Program-made: the position numbers and the translations under genes | Notes under the pieces: model-generated | What the model was told of the DNA's origin: nothing | Database searches by the model: none | The model's input: only the letters and a program-made list of their open reading frames with translations | In this document: piece by piece, positions 16,050 through 27,100 of the stretch | Layout: each line of letters starts with the position of its first letter | How positions within the stretch are numbered: position 1 is the stretch's first letter | Source: CAYOOT01 sp964405665 | GTDB taxonomy: Bacteria > Bdellovibrionota_C > UBA2361 > SZUA-149 > CAZDWZ01 | Assembly (NCBI GenBank): GCA_964405665.1 | Contig: CAYOOT010000012.1 | Span: forward strand, 1 to 53,686 | DNA length: 53,686 nt | Reading direction: 5' to 3'

Positions 16050-17999
16050 ATGACATTAAGAATGTTAATCAACGCGATTCATCCTGAGGAATCAAGAATT
16101 GCTGTTGCCAAAGACGATCATCTTTTAGAATTAGAAGTGGAACGAGCCGAACATACTCAAATGAAGGGTAATATTTACAAAGCGGCAATTACAAGAATTG
16201 AACCCAGCTTGCAAGCGGCTTTCATGGACATCGGTTCCAATCGTAATGGCTTTTTGCAAATCAATGATATTCATCCCGCCTATTTCAACAATTGGCCTCC
16301 AGAGAACTCCAATAATCGCCGTGGCGGTTATTACCGTCCAGCGATTCAAGATGTACTTCGGCCAGGACAAGAACTGATTGTTCAAGTAGTTAAAGATGAA
16401 CGAGCTGCCAAAGGTGCGACCCTGACAACCAATCTTTCTATACCGGGAAGATTCCTTGTTTTGATGGTCGGAAACCAGCGAGGTGGAGTTTCCAGAAAAA
16501 TTTCCGATGAAGGTCAGAGATATCAACTGAAAAAAGTTTTGGAAAATCTAAGACTTCCTCCGGGAATGGGACTAATTGTGCGCACCGCCGGAATCAATCG
16601 CAGTGCTCCGGAACTACAAAATGATTTAGATAATTTGCTGGTTACTTGGTATGACATCATGCAAAAAAGTTTCGACCCAGAAACTCCTAAAGTGATCTAC
16701 GAAGAATCGGACTTGGCAGTAAGAACTATTCGCGATTATCTTTCTAACGATATCGACGAAGTGATTATTGACGAAAAAACCGCTTATGACCGAGTAAGTG
16801 CTTTTGTCAGTAAGTGTGCTCCTGCTTTTGCCGATCGCGTAAAATTTTATGATAAGCCGCAGCCACTTTTTTCTCGTTACCATTTGGACTCACAAGTTGA
16901 TGCGACTTCCAAACCAGAAGTCACTCTTCCTTCCGGTGGTTCAATTGTAATTAACAGCACAGAAGCTGTAGTGTCCATTGACGTTAACTCCGGACGTTCA
17001 ACTAAACAAGCGGATGTGGAAGAAACTGCTTTTAATACCAACAAAGAAGCAGCTCAAGTAGTTGCCCAACAACTGCGCTTAAGAGATCTGGGTGGTTTAA
17101 TTGTAATCGACTTTATTGATATGAACCAAAGTCGACACAAACAAACCGTAGAAAGAGTATTAAGAGATGCTGTAAGAACGGACAAAGCAAAAATCGAATT
17201 CGGCCGTATTTCTAAATTCGGACTTTTAGAAATGTCCCGACAAAGATTAAAAACAGCTTTAGCCAGTCAAAGTCATGTCCTTTGTCCTCATTGTTCCGGA
17301 CAAGGCCGAGTTAAAACAGTAGAAACAGCTTCGCTGGAAGTAATCAGAAAAATTCAGTCAACAGCTTTTGCCGGCGGCTTAAAAGAAATCCGCATCAAAA
17401 TGGCTCCTGCAGCGGCGCTTCTTCTTTTAAATAGTAAAAGAAAATTGCTTACTGAAATAGAAAACGCAACAGGCACCAGTATTTTAGTATACGCCGATGG
17501 CCGTTTGAAACTGGAAGAATACGAACTAGAATTACAAGCCGGAAAAACCGATGTCGAAATGCCCGTTGATGATAGTCCCGCCATTCCGATAACACAAAAA
17601 GCAAGAGAACGGGATGACGACGAAGAAGAGGAAGAAGAAAATTTCAATCGTCCGCAAGAAGACAATTATCGAAATGATCGTCGGGAATCTCGCTACCCCA
17701 ATAGAAGACAAGGAAGTGGCGGTGGAAGATATAACGATCGCGACAGAGATAATAATCGCGGTCCAAGAAATAATAATCGAAGCGGTGGCGGTGGGTATCG
17801 TCCGCGTCGAGACGACTCTCGTAGGGATGAGCCTCGTCGTGGAGATGACTCCCGTCGGGACGACTTCAACAATCGAGGCCGCAGCCAAGGTGGATACAGA
17901 CAACAGGGTAATGACAATTATCAGGAAAAAAAGTCTGAGCCAGCAGAAGCAGCTGTAGGAGAAATTCCAGTGGTTGCGAAGGAAGAGCAGGAAATATAG
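16050..17999 (+). CDS. rng: Ribonuclease E/G
   Basis: A 649-residue endoribonuclease of the RNase E/G family, the main mRNA-decay and rRNA-processing enzyme. The start MLINAIHPEESRIAV is typical. An S1 domain (residues about 37-125) contains GNIYKAAITRIEPSLQAAFMDIG. Catalytic aspartates are in VVSIDVNSGR (near 310) and VIDFIDM (near 353). The zinc link CPHCSGQGRVK near residue 415 holds dimers together. After about residue 500 there is an acidic stretch DDDEEEEEENF, then some 90 residues of Arg, Gly, Asp and Asn repeats, and a short hydrophobic-acidic end (AVGEIPVVAKEEQEI) that could be a docking peptide. The tail is shorter than in E. coli RNase E. A family-B REPIN follows 24 nt downstream. 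E versus G cannot be settled, so the symbol is provisional. Confidence 0.93.
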   Translation: MTLRMLINAIHPEESRIAVAKDDHLLELEVERAEHTQMKGNIYKAAITRIEPSLQAAFMDIGSNRNGFLQINDIHPAYFNNWPPENSNNRRGGYYRPAIQDVLRPGQELIVQVVKDERAAKGATLTTNLSIPGRFLVLMVGNQRGGVSRKISDEGQRYQLKKVLENLRLPPGMGLIVRTAGINRSAPELQNDLDNLLVTWYDIMQKSFDPETPKVIYEESDLAVRTIRDYLSNDIDEVIIDEKTAYDRVSAFVSKCAPAFADRVKFYDKPQPLFSRYHLDSQVDATSKPEVTLPSGGSIVINSTEAVVSIDVNSGRSTKQADVEETAFNTNKEAAQVVAQQLRLRDLGGLIVIDFIDMNQSRHKQTVERVLRDAVRTDKAKIEFGRISKFGLLEMSRQRLKTALASQSHVLCPHCSGQGRVKTVETASLEVIRKIQSTAFAGGLKEIRIKMAPAAALLLLNSKRKLLTEIENATGTSILVYADGRLKLEEYELELQAGKTDVEMPVDDSPAIPITQKARERDDDEEEEEENFNRPQEDNYRNDRRESRYPNRRQGSGGGRYNDRDRDNNRGPRNNNRSGGGGYRPRRDDSRRDEPRRGDDSRRDDFNNRGRSQGGYRQQGNDNYQEKKSEPAEAAVGEIPVVAKEEQEI

Positions 18000-18023
18000 A
18001 AAGTAATTATTTCTTAGAGAATT

Positions 18024-18163
18024 CAATCTGGCAGCAGGCTGCGGACGAGGACGTCCGCGGTCCAAATTAATAAGATTCTTAGTAAACCCTTAATCTAAAA
18101 TTTTTCGAAAGTCATTTTTTTCTGGACCGCGGACGTCCTCGTCCGCAGCTTGCTGCCAGATTG
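18024..18163. repeat. REPIN-like element, family B (140 bp)
   Basis: Arms of 41 nt at 18024-18064 and 18123-18163 are inverted copies with one mismatch. The core GCGGACG-AGGA-CGTCCGC matches the family-B element at 11634-11782; the flank here is GCAGCAGGCT instead of CCAGGTT. It occupies the space between the convergent stops of RNase E/G and the giant gene and may act as a two-way terminator. Confidence 0.85.
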
Positions 18164-18188
18164 GAATCTCAAAATCTTTTTAGATAAA

Positions 18189-21100
18189 CTATTTCAAATC
18201 AGCCGCAAACAAAACATTCGCTCCCTGAACTTTTCTCAGCGCCTTTTTAGTTGCCTCTTGATTTTTCTTAGAACTAAAAACTATTACGTTATTTCCCTTA
18301 AATTCTTTAAGGGACACATCTCCCTCAGGTATTAATGAATGAGGGGACATTTTCATGGCATTGCGTTCTTCCAGCTTATTTGTTTCACCCCAAAAAAGAT
18401 TCCAAGAAAACAAATAAAATAATAACTCCTGGGCTTTTTTAGGATTATTCATAATTTCTTGCATATCTTTTTGTGTAAAGACTTTAATCTCTTGTCCCCG
18501 CGCATAGAGTCTCAATTCCGGCAATTGTTTAAGATCTTTTGCTTTCTTCGCCCCATTAATAGAGTTCATTACGGCATGAAAAACATTCTCTACTTCCAAA
18601 TTAATTTTACCGGTGTCCCCGACTAAGGCCTCAGCATCAACTATAAAGATCGCTTTTGCTCCATTTAATTTACTGGGCATTGCCTCACGCATCAGAGAAT
18701 TTCCGGTCTTGGGACTTTCCCTCTTCGTAGCAAAGCGCCTGTCATCTCCAGGCTGATATTCTCTTAATTCCGTAGCATCAAGAGATAAAGTTTTATAAGA
18801 ACCGCGTGAAGAAGAAATATCTTCATAAGAAATTCTCTTCCCATTGGAATCAACCAGCTGCGCTACCGTAGAAAATGATTTATTGCCAATATGAGAAAGG
18901 ACTCGAGCCTTATCATCCTTAAAAGTTTGATACAATTGACTATAGAGACTAGGATAATTTCCTAATAAATTAATATTGGGAGTTAATAAAACTCTATTGT
19001 TAACTATTTGTGCTGGTTCAAGGGTATTTGCAGTTGGTTGAGTCCCTTTCAGACCATAAAGTTCCGACAACCAATGATAAAATACCTGACTTCGATCGTC
19101 GATTAATTGAAGTTCTGCTACAGGCGAATCCGTAGCAGCCGACTCTTCGGAACTTCTCCAGATTAATTGTTGAGTATCAGCATCTAATGCTTCCAATTCA
19201 GGAGTTACTCGTTCAAAGAAAGTTTTTTGATTAGCCTCAATTGGCAGATTAACTTTAATCCCGATCTCGGCTGCCATCTCTGTAAATAAATAATCGTTAT
19301 ATATTCCTCTAGCTTTTGGATTTCGCCTGAAATAACATTCCAATAAATAATCTTCAATGAGCTGAAAATTATTTTTTTCATTTAAAATTTCAAGTAGCGG
19401 AGCTTCAAATTTGTCCAATAATTTATTATATATTTCCGGTTCTGAAAAAGATAAAATAGCAAGTGCTTGCTTTTCACCCATCGCGTATCCAAATGATTCA
19501 GAAAACAATAACCTGTTTAAGCTCTCTGCAGTAGCATATAATTCTAAAGTTTCTTTTTTCCCTAACAATATACAAAGTGCAAAACATAGCTGATCGCTTA
19601 AATAAAATTCCGAATCTTCTGACTGCGTATTCTTCCACTGCTGGATGACAGCTTCTACCCCAGTATTAACTTCTCGATTTAAATCTTCTCCCGGGCCTTT
19701 TAAAATAAAATGTTCGTTAGATTGATCAAATTCGATTTCCTTTTGTTCAAAACACTTTTCGTACAATTCAGCTTCGGTGCATAGCCCCATTTGGTAAATT
19801 TCATCACCTAAATACCCATCTTCATGCATCACAACTACCAAACTGGGTAATCCTCCACGGAAGTGGGCTTTTGATAAGACCTGATGAGCTAGATAACTAA
19901 TCGGGTTTTGTGGAATTGGTTGATTAATAAAATATGGAAATTGATTGGCATTCAACAAAACCATCCTGGTTACTGCTTCTTTGAATTTGGGCATTCTATC
20001 CCAAAGATTCCTAGCATTGTTCCCTCCAAAACTTTCTTGTACGAAACGCAAGGCACTTTCTAAACCATCAGTCCTAAGTCGATAAACAAATTCCACTTCA
20101 GCTATTTTTGCTATCGTTGCAAGACCTGCATCACTAACAATAAATTTGTCTGCAGAATCAATATTTCCAAAAGTGCTCAGCTCGCTGCCAATAACACCAT
20201 CTAATTCGAAGACACCTATTATCAACCGAGGAGGAAGAACACTCAGGATATTAACTAAAGATAAATATTTTTCAGTTAATCCTTCTATATTTGCGTTATC
20301 TGTCTCAAATTTAGAAAGTTTTCTGACAATAGCATCTTTAACAGCCCTAAGTTCATGCAGAATAAAGAAAGGGTCTTTTATTTGACTTAACACAGGAGTA
20401 TTATTTTTTAGTTCTTGTACTTCCGTAGCTTCCAAAAAAGGAACTTTGCAAATCAACATAATCTCCAGGCTCTTTACTCTTACCGGGAAAGAAATTTTTT
20501 CATTGCTCAAAATACCCCATAATAGCTTTCTTACAGCTACTTGATCCATACCTCTTGATAGCATTGCAATTTCACCAAAATCAACTTCTTGCAGATGAAG
20601 ATGTATTTTATTAATAACCTTTTCCATTTCGAATCTATAATCTTCGTGATTTAAATCGATAGTCCATTGTGTCAGATCTGAGGAAAAGGAAGCCAAAGAA
20701 GACAGGGTTTTTAAAATTTGCTCAGAAAAGCTATTTTCTGAAAGAATAATTTTTCTTAAGATCGCTGAAATAAATTCATTAAATTCTTCTTGATCGACTT
20801 CATGAAAAGAATTATTCGAGTGTTGTATCTTAATTTTGAGTTTAATAAATTGTCGTATCACCTCTAAAATTTCCTCTTTTTTCTGTTCCTCATTGTGATC
20901 AGAATTGATAATCGCCAGTAGTTTTATTTTTGTACTTTCGATTAGAATCTCCGGATTAGGTAAAGTTTGATCTAGCGCTGACATTAAAGGATCATACACA
21001 GCCCCACTCGGTTTTCCCTCTTTAGTTTGCATAAATTCTCTAAGAACTGTTCCTTGCTCATAAATAGAATTTACTTCATTAGCCTCCTTCGCTGCTTGAA

Positions 21101-24100
21101 GATTACTAGTAATTTCTGGTAAATTAACTTTACCGAAATTTAACTCCACTGCATTTTTTGTTCTTGCCGTTGGTTCAGTAATTATTGCACTTCCGTTATC
21201 CAGATATACAGCCACTTGCATATGTCCCGGATAAACAAAATTAGTTTCCGGTTCTATTCCCGAGTTATAACGCATATCAGATAAATTCGTATCTTCATCA
21301 TAATTAGATTTGGTACTTGGTCCCTTCAATAAAATACAAGGGAAACCAGCTGCTAAAAATATTCTAGATTCATTAATCGAAAGAGCCTTACAATCACCTG
21401 CGCCTAGGCCTAAAGTAAGGTCATTATTATAAGGAGTCGTTTCTCCAAGCAATCCATCTAATTGTTCATCAGCAAGATAATTCATTTTATCTTCTTGGCT
21501 ACTTAGCAGGATTCTTAAGGCATCAAGTGCTTTTTTATCTCGATATTTAAGTGCAAGATCTATCGCCGCATTAGTAGCCTCTTCTCCGGGATGAGTTGAA
21601 AATTCGATGCCACCTTGCAGTTCTTTTAATAATTTTAAAAATTCATTTCGATAAAGATGTGCCGGAGGAGTGGTCTGATCTACCAATTTCACCAATACGG
21701 TAACTTTTTTATCATTTGTTTCCGGTTTAATTTCTGTCGTTAGCCAAGGAGTTGTACGAACTTCTACTTTTTGAAGCGCTGAAGCGACTATTTTATAATG
21801 TGGGGAAAGTGGAAATTTATAATATCCATCCTTTGTCCTTTCTAAATCAGTCAATCGTACAGTTATCGATGTTTCATCCTCTTTTGCTAGGAATTCAATT
21901 GATCCGGTCTCAAACTCATCTTCTCGAATCTCGACATCATAAGAATCATAGAAATCATTAGAGTTTAATTTTTTACCACCAACGCTTAATGTTCTTAAAA
22001 GATCCTCTACTCTAACTACTTTTAACTGTCCTTGAATTATAACTACAACAAAGGCTTGATTGACATGTAAATATTTTCTATATTCTGAATCATATTGACA
22101 ATCGATATCCGCAAAAGTCTTTTTTACAGCTTCTTTTGAGAGATGATATAGATCTTCCAATTTCTGAACTTGAGCATTGTCTACCTCAGCAGTCTTTTTG
22201 TCTTGAGAATTTTTTCTTAAAGTATTTCTTGCCGGTCTAGCCGACAATTGCCCTGTTATCTCAGATAAACCCTGAGATAAATTAATACCTTTTTGTAATT
22301 CTTCAATAATAGATAGTACTTGCTGAAACTCTTTTATAAACTTATTATTAATAGTTTCTAAAACAAAAATGATATTCTCAAAATATATAGGCGAAATATT
22401 CATTGTCGAATAATCGGTTTTTAATAAAGCAGAAAGTTCCGATCTTAGGGTAGCGAGATTTTCAAGTTCTCCTGCTCTTTCTGGATTCATTGTTTGCAGA
22501 GTATTTAATAAATCAGCTATTCTAGTGAGCTCAGTAATTACCCTATTCACCTGGGGAACATTTCCGGATTCAGGCAATCCTAAAGAGGCAATGCAAGTAA
22601 GAATATTTTTTGAGACTAATTCTAACTTTTCTTGCAATTTTATTTGTAGACCATTTTGCTGTTCTTCAATTTCAGATGATACTTGCTGAAACTCTTTTAT
22701 AAATTTATCACTAAGAGCTTCTATGGTAGCAGATATTTCTTGTATGTATGTTGGTCCAATATTTATTGTCGAATAATCAGTTTTTAATAAACCAAAAAGC
22801 TCAGATAACATTACGTTAAGGTTTTCTAGTTCACTTGCTCGATCAGGATAAATTCTTTGCAAACAACTTAAATTAGTTTTTAATCTTGAAAGCTCGTTAA
22901 CTAATCGATTCCTTTCAGCTCCATTTTCAATTTGAGACAATCCTCCAGGCGTCATGCTGCCCAAAACTTTATTGGAAATATTATTTAAGTTTTGTTCCAG
23001 CTTTGCTTGCAACCTTGGCTGCAGTTTCGTTTGTAATTCTTGTTTTAATTCTGCTTGTTTCTCAACTTCCGATTTTCCAGAACCATCTTGCCCTTGAACA
23101 TAAGCAAACCTCTTCGAATCCGGATAATCCTCAACAAATTTGTCGACAAGCTCAGAAAAATCTTTTATTCCTTGCTCTTGCAAGTATTGAGCACATTCAT
23201 CTTTTGAACGGATTTCAATTTTTCCGGTCTCCAGATCCAAAAGTAAATCTAATTCTGGATTTTGTTCTTGAATATATTTTTTTTGTGCTTTAAATGCTTC
23301 TAATTCACTTGCTCCCAATAAATGTGCTTTCTCGTGAGCTTCTAATGATCTTTGAAATAAAACTTGATACTGGCTAGAATTACCATCAGGTTTCACAGTT
23401 ACGATCATTGCGATTTGTTTATCGTAATAAGCCATAACTTTTGCTGATTCATTCTCAGCCAGCAAATATGCATTGGCATAAGTATAGCCTTGGTCCAATA
23501 ATTCTCTGATTCTACCCTGCTTATAAATGTTTCCCAACGCTGCTTGCGATGTGGCATAGACAAGTGGTGAACCTGCTTGCATGCTTGGCACAAGGACAAA
23601 AGGAATTCCTCCAATCATCACAGTAAATTCAGTTAGTGGATGATCTCTTAATTCAGCAAGCAAAGCAATTTCATCGGGGTTTCTGTTTTTCTGTTGATTG
23701 ATAAACCATTGTTTAAAATTCTGATATTTTTCATCAAGCAAAAGATCAATATCGACATCTCTACAATCCTCTTCAAACTTAATTAGAATTTTTTCCAAAT
23801 TTGATAAATATACTTTGGAAGACAAATATACTGTAGAAGGGGGATTCCCGGCACTTATGTTTTTCCTCTCAAATTCCTGATCGAGACGGTAGAGCAATAA
23901 TTGACCAATTTCTTGAAAATTAATTACATCTGGGAATTTTATGGCAAGCTGATATGCGTTGATTAACTCTTTATATTGATAATTAGCTTTACTAAAGATA
24001 TCTGTTAAGACATATTCAACGATTTGTTTTCTTAGGTTATTTATTAGTATTTTATCTTTGATCTTTTCTGCAAAATAAATGTTATCTTCTTTTAAGAAAT

Positions 24101-27100
24101 TCTTTGCTTCATCAAATCGTCGATTCTGTAAATATCCCTGAAATATTCTAGCCACAACTCGAGACGAAGTAAGCTTTAGATTATTACGCTTCAGAAATTT
24201 TGTGATTTCACCAAATTGTTTTCTCTGAATATGCAAAGAACATACATTGCTAACAATTTGAGAACTAAACAAAACCTTATGTCGTTTAGCAAAATCTTCG
24301 GCAATTTCAGAATCCGCTCCAATTTGTATCATTTGTAAAAATATTTGAGCTGCTTCTTGCTGAGAAAATTTTATTGCTAACTTTTCATCAAAGTCTAGTG
24401 CTCCATCAAGATAGTTTTTTAGAAATTCTTTAAATATTCTGACCCGATCTGCATTTGTTATTTTTTCTTTATTCTCAACGAATAAATCCAGCGCATCTTC
24501 AGGTTCACTGGAGATTATTCCGATCCCGGCTTCAACATCAAATGATGCAATTAACTCTAGTCGGGTTTGAACGGCAGTTGATAACTCGTTAACAATATAA
24601 AAAAGACTTGCTGCTTGAAGTTCCTTGACGTTTCTCTTTAAACAGACTGCCAGCTCTGCCAATAATTCCGCTGAGATTTTTCCGTTATTGTCTCTGCAAG
24701 CAATTAATTCTTCAATCAATTCCGGAGTAATTCCGGAATAGGTCAATCCCAGATACCGGCCTTTCTCTTCCGGGCTTTGTCTTGTTAATAATTTTTCTTC
24801 CAGCTCAATCTGCGGCTGAAGTTTAATTGCTTGACCATCGATTTGCCCATAATTTTCCGCTGCCAGCCAGCCCGCTCTTAGACAATCCATTACTAATGGC
24901 AATTCTGCAATTGCTCCTTTGCTCTCCAGTAACTCACGTAATTTTTGTTGAAGCAGAGGATATTCTCTTTGTAAGAGAGCAATACTTTCTGCCGAAAGAC
25001 CATACATAGCGGGATCAACAAGACACGCCTCGCAAATAATTAAAGGTTTTAAAATTCTATCAATTACATTTTTAGCATTAGAACTTTCTGTAAGTCTATT
25101 CTGAACCAGCTGATCATTAACAGCAAAGGAAAGAGTCCGGACATTCTGAGTTATTCCTAGACGCAAAGCCATTGCATCTGCAAAACTTTCTTCAAATAGA
25201 ACTGCAAAGTTAATCTCCTCAGAATAACTGTCATTAGGATTTAGTTTTTTATCTAATTCGCTTTGATTGAAACTATTTTTAATTTGATCGGGTAGACCAA
25301 AATGTTTTGCAATCACATGTCCATATTCATGAAGCAAAATTGCAATAGTAGCTGCTCTTGAATATGTGAAGCTTTGACTAAGGCGGGCTGGATCCATTCC
25401 AATCACAGCAATCGTAGAATTTGTTTGAGGATCGGTTCGGAATTCAATAAAGCTTCCAGGAGAATTGGGGTGTTCTGTCTCCTCTTGTAAAACCACTTTT
25501 GGAAAATTTGAGCCTGCGGATAAAGGATCTAAGTCATTTAAAATAACAGTAGTAAGATCCAAGACTAACTTAACTCTTTCTACTTTTTGAACTGTCGTTT
25601 CATCATCTTTAACCGGTTCAATATCGACTGTCTTTGCTGCATCAGCTACGACTTCCGCTATTTTAGATATTTTTTCTAATGCAACTTTATTATCTTTGTC
25701 CACTACTATCCGATAACCGATAGTTGCCAAAAATTGATTGACAGCCTGAGTTGCAGCTTGTTCGTTAGCACCCTCTCCTAAAACTTTCTGATAAATTTGT
25801 TGGCCAACTTGAATAATTTCTATTTGATTCGAGTTTTCCTCTTTTCCCAGAACATCTTCTCTTCCTTCGCCATTAGCATCTTTAGCAAGTTGCTCTAATA
25901 TTTGTTTAGTGCCAACTCCAAACCCTTGAGCAAGTTGTCCAGTAGAAAGAACTCCCTGAAATTCATTCGTTAGTTCTTTTTCACTTGCCGCTCTTACTTG
26001 AATAACTTCGCCCGTTTCTGCATTTCTTAAAGAGTAATATCCATAGCTTTGATTAGAAACAATATATCCTTGTTGTTGTGCTTGAGTAAGAAGATTGGAA
26101 ATATTATTGGATGTATTTGTACTTGCATTATAAACAAAGGTCGCTCTTCCGACCTTTGTTCCCTTAATCGTTCCGACAATCAAAGTTGCCGCTTGATCTC
26201 CAAAAGTAGTATTGCCGGGGTCTGATGCACCAATCCCAACAATTAGAGCATCCGTGGCCTTACCGGCAACTCCTTCCCAAAATTCATCGCCAAATTCATC
26301 TGCAACTTCCGCTCCAAATTCTTTAAATACTTTCCTAAAAGACTCCCTGATGCTTAGTTTCTCTGCTTCCGATAAAGCTTTAACATTGGACTCGGCAAAT
26401 CTTCTGATTAATGCTCGACCACTAGCGCTTTGTGATAATTTTTCTAATACTCCTGGTCGCTGCAAGAACTTGGAAGCCTGCCCTGCCAAGTATTGCGATC
26501 CCAAAATAGCTACTGCTTGCATTGCAAAGTTAGTAGCAAACTGTTGACTGTAATTTACTAGAACTTCTTCGCCTGTTAATTTTCTAAAAGTATTATTTTT
26601 TTCATCGTAGATTTCTTCTTCTGACCACAATTGTCCTGCCAAAGAGCGATCGCGATATCTTGCTCGACCGGAGGTCACATCGGAATCATAATTATTTCTC
26701 AGTGAAAATAATATCTCTTTGGTTCCCTCTGCTCCAATCATTCCACCTGCTGCTCCGGCTGCAGTAGAGGCAAAGAATACTACCCAAAGCGGAGTTGCTG
26801 CTCCTAGAGTAAGTTTGATTGTTACTGCTGCCGCTACGGCTACCGCTATTGAGCCAACAATTACCGGCAAATCGTTTTTAGCAAAATTAGCCCAAGTATC
26901 GGCGTTAAATTTTGATTTATCTAAAATGGTTTCGGTGATATTGCGCGTTTTCGGATCTTCAATAATTTTTATCAAATTCTCTAGAGCATCAATATTTTTT
27001 AAGATCTCTTGTTCCCCTTCGGAAAGGGCAACTCCTTTATCGATTTTTCTTCTGACTTCGGAAATTAATTCTTTAAGTCTTGCTCCTCTTTCTTTCGTTT

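Noticed and set aside
17532..18065. Antisense frames over the RNase E/G tail on either strand
   Set aside because: Low-complexity Arg/Gly/Asp codons give open shadows in other frames; the 3' end also runs through a REPIN arm. No ribosome site or domain seen.
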